From: Macrococcoides goetzii
Lineage (GTDB): Bacteria; Bacillota; Bacilli; Staphylococcales; Staphylococcaceae
NCBI RefSeq assembly: GCF_002742385.2
Contig: NZ_MJBI02000001.1
Coordinates: 248,001 to 312,000, forward strand
Reading direction: 5' to 3'
Length of the DNA: 64,000 nt
Below the pieces are notes generated by a model that worked only from the letters and a program-made list of their open reading frames with translations, ran no database searches and was not told the DNA's origin. Made by a program: the position numbers and the translations under genes. Below, piece after piece: positions 28,804-36,610 of the stretch (its first letter is position 1; every line of letters starts with the position of its first letter).

Positions 28804-29328
28804 ATGGGATTATTTCAAAAATATTTATTACCAAGTAAATATGCAAAGTCAATATTTGAAATTACACCAGAAGAATTATCAGGACGTGGTGTAAAGGCAA
28901 TCATTACTGATTTAGATAATACGCTAGTTGGCTGGGACGTTGCCTTAGCAACACCTGAAGTAATTAACTGGTTTAACAGTATGCGTGATCACAATATTAA
29001 AGTTACGATCGTTTCAAACAATAATCAGGCACGTGTTGCAACATTTGCGACACCATTAGAAGTAGATTATATTTTTAACGCACGCAAGCCTATGGGACAA
29101 GCGTTTAAGAAAGCATGTGTCGCAATGGGAGTACAACCAGAAGAAACTGTAGTTATCGGTGATCAGATGATGACGGATGTGCTTGCAGCAAATTCTAATG
29201 GATTTTATTCAATAATGGTAGTACCAGTGAAATCTAATGATGAATGGAAAACACGTGTCAACAGAATGATTGAGCGTAAGTTTTTAGCGTATTTTAAGAA
29301 AAAAGGTTTAATCAACTGGGAAAACTAA
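28804..29328 (+). CDS. yqeG: HAD-superfamily phosphatase YqeG
   Basis: A 174-residue HAD subfamily IIIA protein with motif I ITDLDNTLVGWD, motif II TIVSNNNQ, a Lys in NARKPMGQAFKK and motif III VIGDQMMTDVLAAN. In Bacillus and Staphylococcus it normally heads yqeG-yqeH-aroE. Here a terminator, a two-gene operon and a tRNA gene separate it from yqeH. The natural substrate is not settled. GAGGTG precedes ATG 28804. Confidence 0.92.
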   Translation: MGLFQKYLLPSKYAKSIFEITPEELSGRGVKAIITDLDNTLVGWDVALATPEVINWFNSMRDHNIKVTIVSNNNQARVATFATPLEVDYIFNARKPMGQAFKKACVAMGVQPEETVVIGDQMMTDVLAANSNGFYSIMVVPVKSNDEWKTRVNRMIERKFLAYFKKKGLINWEN

Positions 29329-29343
29329 AATCTATTTTTGCTT

Positions 29344-29373
29344 AAAGAGACAAGCGCATTGTCTCTTTTTTTG
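29344..29373 (+). terminator. Terminator after yqeG
   Basis: AAAGAGACAA-GCGCA-TTGTCTCTTT followed by Ts. It ends six bases before direct-repeat box 2. Confidence 0.9.
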
Positions 29374-29378
29374 TTGTT

Positions 29379-29440
29379 AACCTTAAATTTACCTTAAAAA
29401 TGTCAGTTTATTCTTTTAAAACAATATAAAATGGTAAAAT
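29379..29440 (+). promoter_or_regulatory. Direct-repeat box 2 and promoter of the prohibitin-like operon
   Basis: CCTTAAA half-sites at 29381-29387 and 29392-29398 lie in a 21-bp block (29379-29399) identical to those at 7050 and 51920. An extended -10, TGGTAAAAT (hexamer 29435-29440), begins 36 bases after the -10-proximal repeat ends at 29398. The expected -35 region has no consensus, as expected for an activated promoter. Confidence 0.72.
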
Positions 29441-29475
29441 AGATACAATACTTCTTTATAAAGAGGAGGATTTAT

Positions 29476-29781
29476 TTGAAACTTTTTCTAATATGGTTAT
29501 TTATTTTAGTGATTGTACTTACGGTTCTTTATTTTGTATTAAGTCGCCTTTATGATTATTTTAGCCATAGAGAAGTGAAAGAACAGATTGAGCAACAAAA
29601 CATCGAAAATATGCGCAAATATGAATTGAATCAGGCTGCTTTAAGAAGTAAAAAGAAGATGCTTGAAAGTGAGATATTTGCAAAGACCGGTATGATTAGT
29701 GACATTGCAGAAATTAAATATTTAGAGAAGGAGCTGGAAGAAGTTAATGAACTCATCGACAGAATCAGTAAAGACGATTAA
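29476..29781 (+). CDS. Small membrane-anchored coiled-coil protein
   Basis: A 101-residue protein. A single membrane helix spans about residues 3-24 (LFLIWLFILVIVLTVLYFVL). The rest is a charged helical region with long heptad-like stretches (KEQIEQQNIENMRKYELNQAALRSKKKM and IKYLEKELEEVNELIDRI). The start is TTG 29476 after AGAGGAGG. Its 3' end overlaps the prohibitin-like gene by 35 bp, so they are coupled. The layout recalls small membrane partners of SPFH or PspA-type envelope proteins, but I recognise no family. Confidence 0.8.
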   Translation: MKLFLIWLFILVIVLTVLYFVLSRLYDYFSHREVKEQIEQQNIENMRKYELNQAALRSKKKMLESEIFAKTGMISDIAEIKYLEKELEEVNELIDRISKDD

Positions 29782-30595
29782 ACCTAATAATCGTAAACCA
29801 ATCAATAGAAAATCATTCTTAGTCACATCTATTCTTGGGTTATTATTATTGTTAGGTATTATGTTAGCATTTATGTCTATAGAAAAGGTACCTCAAGGAT
29901 ACCAAGCGGTCATCTATTCAGTCAGCGGTGTTAAAGAAGAAACGAAACCTGCAGGATGGCACTTTATTTTTCCATTAGATAAAGCTGTACATTATCCAAT
30001 TCGTACGCAGACGAAAGAATACACAGATTTAAATGTTGCCACTAGTGACGGTAAAAATTTAAATATGGATATTAGTGTGAACTATCATGTGGATCCTACA
30101 AAAGTTGTGAAGATCTTTAATAAATTTGGTAACGCTGATATTACAGGACTTGAAAATGGGTTTCTGCGAACTCGTGTATTAGATGGTTTACGCCAATCCG
30201 TTGCGAATTTCTCAGTTATCGAGACGTTTGGTGTAAAAACAGGAGAAATTAAGAAAAATACGTTAGAACAACTACAGCAAAACTTAACAGATCAAGGATT
30301 TATTGTTGAAGACATTGCGATTTCAAGCCCAAAAGCTGATAAAGCAACACAAGCTGCAATTGACGAACGAGTAAAAGCGAATCAGGAATTAGAAAGAGCA
30401 AAGACAGATAGAGCAATCGCTGAGCAAAATGCTAAGAAAAAACAAATTGAGGCAGAAGGTCAGGCTAAAGCGAATGCTATATTAGAAAAATCTTTAACAG
30501 ATAAAATTATTCGTAAACAAATGATTGATAAATGGGACGGTAAGCAACCGATTACGATTGGTGGAGAAGGCGTTATCGTAGATCTGAATAAGTAG
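29747..30595 (+). CDS. Prohibitin-family SPFH/Band 7 membrane protein
   Basis: A 282-residue protein. A membrane helix lies at about 24-44. An SPFH domain runs about 50-215 (VPQGYQAVIYSVSGVKEE, GWHFIFPL, QTKEYTDLNVATSDGKNLNMDISVNYHVDP), then a coiled coil rich in Ala/Glu (ERVKANQELERAKTDRAIAEQ). It resembles prohibitin rather than flotillin. SPFH proteins form membrane microdomain assemblies. It shares a promoter with the preceding small protein. The same promoter box controls nfeD-floA at 52 kb, which encodes another SPFH scaffold. Confidence 0.9.
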   Translation: MNSSTESVKTIKPNNRKPINRKSFLVTSILGLLLLLGIMLAFMSIEKVPQGYQAVIYSVSGVKEETKPAGWHFIFPLDKAVHYPIRTQTKEYTDLNVATSDGKNLNMDISVNYHVDPTKVVKIFNKFGNADITGLENGFLRTRVLDGLRQSVANFSVIETFGVKTGEIKKNTLEQLQQNLTDQGFIVEDIAISSPKADKATQAAIDERVKANQELERAKTDRAIAEQNAKKKQIEAEGQAKANAILEKSLTDKIIRKQMIDKWDGKQPITIGGEGVIVDLNK

Positions 30596-30602
30596 TCATT
30601 TT

Positions 30603-30637
30603 GAGTTCGGGGATTTCCTGAACTCTTTATTTTTTTA
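30603..30637 (+). terminator. Terminator after the prohibitin-like gene
   Basis: GAGTTC(G)GG-gattt-CC(T)GAACTC followed by TTTATTTTTTTAT, a 9-bp stem with one G-T pair. Confidence 0.8.
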
Positions 30638-30640
30638 TTC

Positions 30641-30669
30641 TTTACAAAAGAGATAATTTTCGTTATTAT
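30641..30669 (+). promoter_or_regulatory. Promoter of tRNA-Gly
   Basis: TTTACA (30641-30646), 17 bp and TATTAT (30664-30669). The tRNA begins 21 bases after the -10. Confidence 0.7.
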
Positions 30670-30690
30670 ATTTATACGAATTTAATATAT

Positions 30691-30761
30691 GCGGGTGTAG
30701 TTTAGTGGTAAAACCTCAGCCTTCCAAGCTGATGTTGTCGGTTCGATTCCGATCACCCGCT
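30691..30761 (+). tRNA. tRNA-Gly (anticodon UCC)
   Basis: A 71-nt cloverleaf. Acceptor GCGGGTG (30691-30697) pairs with CACCCGC (30754-30760), and the discriminator is T 30761. Anticodon stem TCAGC/GCTGA encloses loop CTTCCAA with anticodon TCC at 30723-30725. The T arm contains GGTTCGATTCC. CCA is not encoded. It is a solitary tRNA gene with its own promoter and terminator. Its U discriminator matches the variable base of the glyS T-box in this window. Confidence 0.97.
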
Positions 30762-30767
30762 TAATCT

Positions 30768-30800
30768 GGGTCGTGCATACTCGCACAACCCTTTTATTTT
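30768..30800 (+). terminator. Terminator after tRNA-Gly
   Basis: GGGT-c-GTGC pairs with GCAC-a-ACCC across a short loop, followed by TTTTATTTT. Confidence 0.85.
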
Positions 30801-30872
30801 GTCTTACAATACTTAGTAGGCGTTATGTGCTAAAATAAATATATTGATAAATATTTTCAGGAGGAACATTAT

Positions 30873-31970
30873 TTGAGTAATGAAATGAAATGTATTGGTT
30901 GTGGTGCAACATTGCAGTCAACAGACCAATCAAAGCCAGGCTACGTTCCAAATTCAAGTTTGAATAAAGAGGATGTCATTTGTAAACGTTGCTTTAGATT
31001 AAAACATTATAATGAAATACAAGATGTGCATTTAACGAGTGATGATTTCTTAACCATGCTAAATGCTTTAAGTGATAAAGATGGTATTATCGTTAATGTA
31101 ATCGATGTATTTGATTTTCAGGGGTCATGGATCAATGGTTTAAAGCGAATCGTCGGAAATAAAAAGGTCATAATTGCGGCAAATAAAATGGACTTATTAC
31201 CGAAGTTAATTAATAAACGTCGTGTGAAACTGTGGATCGAAAAACAGGCGAAAGATTTAGGTATGAAAGCTGATGATGTCGTACTCATATCTGCACAAAA
31301 GAATCATGGTATTGATGAATTATTGGAATCAATTGAAACACACCGCGAAGGAAAAGATGTTTATGTGGTTGGGACGACAAATGTCGGTAAATCAACTTTA
31401 ATCAATAAGTTAATTGAAACAAGCGTCGGAGAAAAGAATGTCATTACGACCTCTCATTTTCCAGGTACAACGTTAGATTTAATTGATATTCCTTTAGATG
31501 AACATTCATTTATGTATGATACTCCAGGAATCATTCAGGCACATCAAATGACGCATTATGTAAGTGATAAAGAGTTAAAGGTGATTATGCCGAAAGATGA
31601 GATTAAACCACGTAACTTCCAGTTGAACGAGGGTCAGACATTATTTTTAGGTGGATTAGTACGCGTTGATTACTTAACAGGTGGTCGTCGAAGCTTAAAC
31701 TGTTTTGTCTCAAATATGCTGAATATTCATCGTACGAAGCAGGAGAATGCTGAATCGCTATGGCACCGACAAATAGGAGAATTACTAACACCACCAGGCA
31801 CAAAAGATTTTGATTTCGATAATGTCAAAAGAACTACACTATCGATTAAAGAAGATAAACAAGATATTATTATTTCTGGTCTAGGGTTTATAACTGTAGA
31901 AAAAGGTGCAGTTATAGAAGTATATGCACCGAAACAAGTCGATGTATATTTAAGACCAAGTATTCTATAA
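30873..31970 (+). CDS. yqeH: Ribosome biogenesis GTPase YqeH
   Basis: A 365-residue circularly permuted GTPase. An N-terminal zinc finger (CIGCGATLQ ... CKRCF) precedes G4 (AANKMDLLPK), then G1 (VGTTNVGKSTLINKL), G2 and G3 (MYDTPGI) appear in permuted order. A C-terminal domain of about 140 residues follows. It is needed for 30S subunit assembly. The start is TTG 30873, after AGGAGG. aroE follows after 13 bp. Confidence 0.95.
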   Translation: MSNEMKCIGCGATLQSTDQSKPGYVPNSSLNKEDVICKRCFRLKHYNEIQDVHLTSDDFLTMLNALSDKDGIIVNVIDVFDFQGSWINGLKRIVGNKKVIIAANKMDLLPKLINKRRVKLWIEKQAKDLGMKADDVVLISAQKNHGIDELLESIETHREGKDVYVVGTTNVGKSTLINKLIETSVGEKNVITTSHFPGTTLDLIDIPLDEHSFMYDTPGIIQAHQMTHYVSDKELKVIMPKDEIKPRNFQLNEGQTLFLGGLVRVDYLTGGRRSLNCFVSNMLNIHRTKQENAESLWHRQIGELLTPPGTKDFDFDNVKRTTLSIKEDKQDIIISGLGFITVEKGAVIEVYAPKQVDVYLRPSIL

Positions 31971-31983
31971 AGTAGGTGGGGAA

Positions 31984-32787
31984 ATGAATTTTGCAGTCAT
32001 TGGCCATCCCATTCGACATTCGTTATCTCCAGTTATGCACCATGCAAATTTTAAAGCTTTAGGAAGAAATGATGAATATAGTGCATTAGACATCGATCCG
32101 AAACATTTTCATCATATTAAAGAAGTCATTGCGCAAAAGAATATAGATGGTTTTAATGTTACGATTCCATTTAAAGTTGATATTATGGCTTATTGTGATG
32201 AAATAGATATTGCTGCTAAAATGATTGGTGCAGTCAACACGGTTCATATTAAGAATGGCAATTGGATTGGATATAATACTGATGGATTAGGGTATTTATC
32301 TAGCATAGATCATATTTTAAATGAAAATATGAATATATTAATTTTAGGAGCCGGTGGTGCGAGTCGAGCGATTAGTTATACAATGATGCAAAATCATCGT
32401 GTCACGGTTGCAAACCGTACTTTAAAACGTATTGAAACGTGGCCTTTCAAAGTTAATGGTGTGACATATGATAAGCTAAATGACCTTTCAGTATATGATT
32501 TAGTCATTAATACAACTCCGGTCGGAATGACAGGATTTGATGAGATGTCGTTGATTCGGTGCCATGATTTAAAAAAATCGTGTGTAGTGAGTGATATTAT
32601 TTATACCCCGGAAAAAACAGCATTTTTAAAGGAAGCAGAATCAAACAATTTAAAAATAATAAATGGATTAGGTATGTTTGTGATGCAGGGCGCTAAGAGC
32701 TTTGAGCTATGGACGGGATTAAAAGCAGATTCACTGGCAATGAGTGAAGCAGTGCAAACAACCTTGAAAGGAAGAAATAAATGTTAA
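31984..32787 (+). CDS. aroE: Shikimate dehydrogenase
   Basis: A 267-residue NADP-dependent enzyme of the shikimate pathway. It has GHPIRHSLSPVMHHANF for substrate binding, the catalytic Lys in NVTIPFKVD, Asp in GYNTDGLGYL, and the nucleotide loop LGAGGASRAISY. AGGTGGGG precedes ATG 31984. It overlaps yhbY by 7 bp. Confidence 0.95.
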   Translation: MNFAVIGHPIRHSLSPVMHHANFKALGRNDEYSALDIDPKHFHHIKEVIAQKNIDGFNVTIPFKVDIMAYCDEIDIAAKMIGAVNTVHIKNGNWIGYNTDGLGYLSSIDHILNENMNILILGAGGASRAISYTMMQNHRVTVANRTLKRIETWPFKVNGVTYDKLNDLSVYDLVINTTPVGMTGFDEMSLIRCHDLKKSCVVSDIIYTPEKTAFLKEAESNNLKIINGLGMFVMQGAKSFELWTGLKADSLAMSEAVQTTLKGRNKC

Positions 32788-33074
32788 CAGGAAAACAAAA
32801 AAGATTTTTACGAGCAGAAGCACACCATCTTGATCCAATCTTTCAAGTAGGAAAAGGTGGTATTAGTGATAATTTAATTGAACAGCTCAATGATGTGCTT
32901 GAAAAAAGAGAACTAATCAAAGTAAGTGTGTTACAAAATAATGATGATGACAAACAAGAACTTGCTGAAACAATTGCTCGACGTGTATACGGTGAACTTG
33001 TGCAGGTTATTGGGTCAACAATTATTTTATATAAACCATCAGTAAATAATAAGAAGATTGAATTACCACGATGA
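32781..33074 (+). CDS. yhbY: Ribosome assembly RNA-binding protein YhbY
   Basis: A 97-residue CRM-domain protein: MLTGKQKRFLRAEAHHLDPIFQVGKGGI, with the GKGG loop that binds RNA. It associates with pre-50S particles in other bacteria. It starts inside the aroE end after AAGGAAG and overlaps nadD by four bases (ATGA). Confidence 0.94.
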   Translation: MLTGKQKRFLRAEAHHLDPIFQVGKGGISDNLIEQLNDVLEKRELIKVSVLQNNDDDKQELAETIARRVYGELVQVIGSTIILYKPSVNNKKIELPR

Positions 33075-33646
33075 AAATAATTGTCTATGGGGGTTCATTT
33101 GATCCTGTTCACATCGGACATTTAACTGTAGCAAATGAAGTGTTTCATCAGGAACAGCCAGATTTATTTTTATTTATTCCAACAGGACATAGTCCTTTAA
33201 AGAAAAGTGGTGCTCATACGAGTAATGATGCCCGTATTTCGATGCTGAAACTAGCGATTGATTATCTAGGTTTTGGAGAAATTGAAACTATAGAAATGCA
33301 TCGGGAAGGTAAAAGCTATACGTATGACACAATGCGATATTTGCAAGAAAAATATCCGGGTGCTGACATATCGGTTATAATTGGTACAGATCAGTACATA
33401 TCTCTAGCACAATGGTATGAAATTGAAAAACTAAAAGAAATGGTTAGGTTTATTGTGGTTAACCGAGATGTAGATACGCAGGAATTGCCTGAACCATTTA
33501 TAGCGTTTAATATACCAAGAATGGATATTAGTTCTACAATGATTCGTAATCGAATTGCACAGCGCAAGACAATCCGTTGTTTTGTAATAGATACGATTGA
33601 GCGATTGATCAGAAAGGAACATCTATATGAAGCAGAAGAAAGCTAG
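33071..33646 (+). CDS. nadD: Nicotinate-nucleotide adenylyltransferase
   Basis: A 191-residue nucleotidyltransferase: GGSFDPVHIGHLTVANEV with the HxGH motif, FIPTGHSPLKKS, and SSTMIRNRI at the C-terminal end. It makes deamido-NAD in NAD synthesis. The start ATG 33071 overlaps yhbY, and the end overlaps yqeK by 20 bp. Confidence 0.95.
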   Translation: MKIIVYGGSFDPVHIGHLTVANEVFHQEQPDLFLFIPTGHSPLKKSGAHTSNDARISMLKLAIDYLGFGEIETIEMHREGKSYTYDTMRYLQEKYPGADISVIIGTDQYISLAQWYEIEKLKEMVRFIVVNRDVDTQELPEPFIAFNIPRMDISSTMIRNRIAQRKTIRCFVIDTIERLIRKEHLYEAEES

Positions 33647-34190
33647 AAAGCTTGTTGAAGAGAAATTACCTAAGAAAAGATATGAGCACTCAATTCGCGT
33701 TGCAGAAACAGCTTTAAAAATGGCTGACATTTTTGATGGTGATAAAGATATAGTTGAAATGGCTGGTATTTTGCATGACTATGCGAAATACGATGAGTTA
33801 AGTAAGTTATATCAGGCAGTTACGAAATATAATCTTGATAATGATTTATTGTCATATAACTCAGAAATATTACATGGCCCGGTAGCTGCTGCATACATGA
33901 TGGATAAACATGAGATAGATTCAGAGATATATAACGCGATTTATTATCATACTACAGGACGCGCCGGAATGGGTTTAAACGAAAAAATTATCTTTATTAG
34001 TGATTATATTGAACCAGGACGTACACAACCTGGTGTTGATGATATTCGCAAGATTGTATTTGAAGAAAAGAACTTAGATAAAGCAATTTATGAAATTTCT
34101 AAACGTACTGCATTATATTTAATCGAAAATGATAAACCGATATATCCTAAAACGATAGAGTGTTTAAATTATTATAATTTACAGAAGTAA
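33627..34190 (+). CDS. yqeK: HD-domain Ap4A hydrolase YqeK
   Basis: A 187-residue HD phosphohydrolase. Metal ligands lie in RYEHSIRVAETA and MAGILHDYAKYDEL, with HGPVAAAYMMD and FISDYIEPGR. Homologues split diadenosine tetraphosphate symmetrically. AAAGGA lies about eight bases before ATG 33627. The nadD-yqeK-rsfS order is conserved. Confidence 0.93.
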   Translation: MKQKKARKLVEEKLPKKRYEHSIRVAETALKMADIFDGDKDIVEMAGILHDYAKYDELSKLYQAVTKYNLDNDLLSYNSEILHGPVAAAYMMDKHEIDSEIYNAIYYHTTGRAGMGLNEKIIFISDYIEPGRTQPGVDDIRKIVFEEKNLDKAIYEISKRTALYLIENDKPIYPKTIECLNYYNLQK

Positions 34191-34208
34191 AAGAAAAGGA
34201 ATGATTGA

Positions 34209-34562
34209 ATGGAAAAAGAAGCATTATTGGAACTTGCGTTTAACGCTTGCGATAACAAAAGAGCAGAAGATATTATAGGAATTAATGTAGCAAATGTTAC
34301 AGGTATTACGGACTATTTCGTAATTTGTGAAGGGAATAGTGACCGTCAAGTACAGGCAATCGCACGTGAAGTAAAAGATGAAGCACAAAAACATGGTATC
34401 GAAGTAAATCGACTTGAAGGTTTTAATGAAGCACGCTGGATTTTAGTGGATCTAGGTGATGTTGTAGTACACGTATTTCATCACGAAGAACGTGACTATT
34501 ATAACTTAGAGAAGTTATATCGTGATCAGGAAATTATTGAGTATATGCCGGAGCAAGTTTAA
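34209..34562 (+). CDS. rsfS: Ribosomal silencing factor RsfS
   Basis: A 117-residue protein with ITDYFVICEGNSDRQVQAIA and VDLGDVVVHVFHHEERDYYNLEKLY. It binds L14 and blocks subunit joining under starvation. The stop shares a base with the next start (TAATG). Confidence 0.95.
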   Translation: MEKEALLELAFNACDNKRAEDIIGINVANVTGITDYFVICEGNSDRQVQAIAREVKDEAQKHGIEVNRLEGFNEARWILVDLGDVVVHVFHHEERDYYNLEKLYRDQEIIEYMPEQV

Positions 34563-35302
34563 TGTCTTACGGTCAATTTGCATCAATTTATGATCAGTTT
34601 ATGTATGATCAGCCATATGATAGATGGCTTGAAGTGATAAGACCATATTTGAAAGAAAATATGTTAGATTTAGCAACAGGCACGGGTGCTTTACTTGATT
34701 TAATACCACACAATGTTAAAGTGACAGGTGTTGATCTGAGTGAAGAGATGTTAGCGATTGCTGCATCAAAACGTAGTGATGTGACCCTTATTGCTCAAGA
34801 TATGACAAAACTGGAACTCAATCAAAAATTTCAATTAATTACTTGTCTATGTGACAGTTTAAATTATTTAGCTGCACCAGAAGATGTACAGAAAACGTTT
34901 CAAAGTGTTTTAGATCATCTGGAGGATGATGGTATCTTTATTTTTGACGTTCATAGCACAGCTAAATTTGAAACATATTTTGTTAACCAGACTTATAGTG
35001 ATGAACTTGATAAGATGTTATATATTTGGCATGCTGTTCAAGGTGAGGTACCGTTTTCTGTTTATCATGATCTGACATTCTTTATCAAAGATATTGAGCA
35101 AGATATTTATCATCGTTTTGATGAACAGCATTATCAGAGAACATTTGATATTGATACTTATAAACTGATGCTTGAACAGATTGGTTTTGAGATTATCACT
35201 ATATTCGCAGATTTTGATCCTGATTTTGTTGTGGATTCAAATGAAGAAGCATATTTTGATCGTGTATTTTTTATTGTAAGGAAGAAAGAAATAATGAAAT
35301 AA
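34562..35302 (+). CDS. Class I SAM-dependent methyltransferase (YqeM-like)
   Basis: A 246-residue methyltransferase. It begins MSYGQFASIYDQFMYDQPYDRW, with the SAM loop MLDLATGTGALLDLI near residue 36, then VTGVDLSEEML and CLCDSLNYL. The substrate is unknown. It is the last gene of the yqeH-to-rsfS run and is followed by the hairpin that also carries the comEA ribosome-binding site. Confidence 0.9.
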   Translation: MSYGQFASIYDQFMYDQPYDRWLEVIRPYLKENMLDLATGTGALLDLIPHNVKVTGVDLSEEMLAIAASKRSDVTLIAQDMTKLELNQKFQLITCLCDSLNYLAAPEDVQKTFQSVLDHLEDDGIFIFDVHSTAKFETYFVNQTYSDELDKMLYIWHAVQGEVPFSVYHDLTFFIKDIEQDIYHRFDEQHYQRTFDIDTYKLMLEQIGFEIITIFADFDPDFVVDSNEEAYFDRVFFIVRKKEIMK

Positions 35303-35333
35303 TATTTAAATTATGACAAATAAAATATTTTTA

Positions 35334-35370
35334 AGCACTTCTACAGATAATAATGTGGAGGTGTTTTTTT
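35334..35370 (+). terminator. Terminator hairpin whose 3' arm holds the comEA ribosome-binding site
   Basis: CACTTCTACA (35336-35345) pairs with TGTGGAGGTG (35354-35363; two G-T pairs), and seven Ts (35364-35370) follow. The Shine-Dalgarno GGAGGTG sits in the right arm, and the comEA ATG follows the last T directly. This should end the upstream operon and hide the comEA start signal on any read-through RNA. Confidence 0.75.
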
Positions 35371-36054
35371 ATGTATTTAGAAATGATAAAAACATGGATA
35401 GAGAAAAATAAGATGTACAGTCTGTTTATAGGAATTATTATCATGCTTAGTGGAGTAATCATCTTTCAAAATTATGACCAATCAAAGAATATTCAGGAGG
35501 ATACTTCGCTAAGCCAGTTTGCGCAAATGGATACTAAAGAAACAAAAGCTTCTTTAATACCTGTAGACCAGCAATCTCAATTGACGAGTGATAAGCAGAA
35601 AGTTGTAACGGAATTGAAAGTAGATATCAAAGGTGCCGTGAAATTCAGTGGTGTATATCCTGCCAAATCCAATCAAGTGGTTAATGATATTGTTAATCTG
35701 GCAGTACCCCTTAAAAATGCTGACCTTGATGCGGTCAATCTCGCTGCACCTGTTAAAGATGCGATGGTCGTCTATGTTCCATTTAAAGGTGAAGTGAAGC
35801 AGGATAAGTTTTCGATGTATCAACAAGCAGGAACACATGATAGTAATAATCTAACTGATAAAAAAGTAATTAATATAAACACGTCTGAACAAAGCACTTT
35901 AGAAGAAATTCCTGGAATCGGACCGAAAAAAGCTCAGGAAATTATTCAATATCGTGAAACGAATGGTGGCTTTAAATCAATAGATGAAATTAAAGAGATA
36001 AAAGGTATAGGGGATAAAACGTTTGAAAATTTAAAGGATTATATATCTATTTAA
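35371..36054 (+). CDS. comEA: Competence DNA receptor ComEA
   Basis: A 227-residue protein. A membrane anchor lies at about residues 14-34 (MYSLFIGIIIMLSGVIIFQ), then a Gln/Lys-rich linker, an SLBB-like domain (VDIKGAVKFSGVYPAKSNQVVNDIV) and a C-terminal helix-hairpin-helix domain (LEEIPGIGPKKAQEIIQYR ... IKGIGDKTFENL). It binds incoming DNA at the cell surface during transformation. I chose ATG 35371 after GGAGGTG; ATG 35353 overlaps the hairpin loop. The coding frame is intact. Confidence 0.94.
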   Translation: MYLEMIKTWIEKNKMYSLFIGIIIMLSGVIIFQNYDQSKNIQEDTSLSQFAQMDTKETKASLIPVDQQSQLTSDKQKVVTELKVDIKGAVKFSGVYPAKSNQVVNDIVNLAVPLKNADLDAVNLAAPVKDAMVVYVPFKGEVKQDKFSMYQQAGTHDSNNLTDKKVININTSEQSTLEEIPGIGPKKAQEIIQYRETNGGFKSIDEIKEIKGIGDKTFENLKDYISI

Positions 36055-36130
36055 ATGTCTGTACGAATTTTGATCACCTTGAATAAAATATGAATAAATA
36101 TTACAATGAGTTCAAAAAGACATAGGTGAT
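36055..36130 (+). promoter_or_regulatory. Structured comEA-comEB intergenic region
   Basis: ATGTCT (36055-36060) is complementary to AGACAT (36118-36123). ATCACCT (36073-36079) is complementary to AGGTGAT (36124-36130), which is the comEB ribosome-binding site. The two pairs interleave, so both could form only as an H-type pseudoknot with abutting right arms. Regulatory function is inference. Confidence 0.4.
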
Positions 36131-36133
36131 GTT

Positions 36134-36595
36134 ATGGAAAGAATTCAATGGAAAGAATATTTTATGGCACAATCACAATTATTAGCATTACGCTCAACGT
36201 GTACACGTTTAAGCGTTGGAGCAACAATCGTAAAAGATAATCGAGTAATTGCAGGTGGATATAATGGTTCTGTATCTGGTGAAGTACATTGTATCGATGA
36301 AGGATGTTACATAGAGAATGGCCATTGTATTCGTACAATTCATGCTGAAATGAATGCGCTATTACAATGTTCAAAAATGGGTGTATCAACTGAAGGTGCT
36401 GATATATATGTGACGCACTTCCCGTGTATTCATTGCACGAAATCAATTATTCAGGCAGGTATAAAGAAAATATATTATGCGAATGATTATAAGAATCATC
36501 CTTATGCAATTGAGTTGTTAAAAAAGGCTAATATAGATATTGAAAAGATTGAATTCAATCCTAAACATGTAGCAGGATATTTTGAACAAATGTAA
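36134..36595 (+). CDS. comEB: ComE operon protein 2, dCMP deaminase family
   Basis: A 153-residue cytidine/deoxycytidylate deaminase: zinc site HAEMNALLQCSKMG and PCIHCTKSIIQAG, with LSVGATIVKDNRVIAGGYNG for substrate. It probably deaminates dCMP to dUMP. The gene is part of the comE locus but is not known to be required for DNA uptake in B. subtilis. AGGTGAT precedes ATG 36134. Confidence 0.94.
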   Translation: MERIQWKEYFMAQSQLLALRSTCTRLSVGATIVKDNRVIAGGYNGSVSGEVHCIDEGCYIENGHCIRTIHAEMNALLQCSKMGVSTEGADIYVTHFPCIHCTKSIIQAGIKKIYYANDYKNHPYAIELLKKANIDIEKIEFNPKHVAGYFEQM

Positions 36596-36610
36596 AGATA
36601 GGAGGTAGTC

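Noticed and set aside
30691-30761. tRNA-Gly as an integration site for a mobile element
   Set aside because: No integrase, transposase or duplicated tRNA 3' end is visible nearby; both neighbours are vertically inherited types apart from the small SPFH operon.
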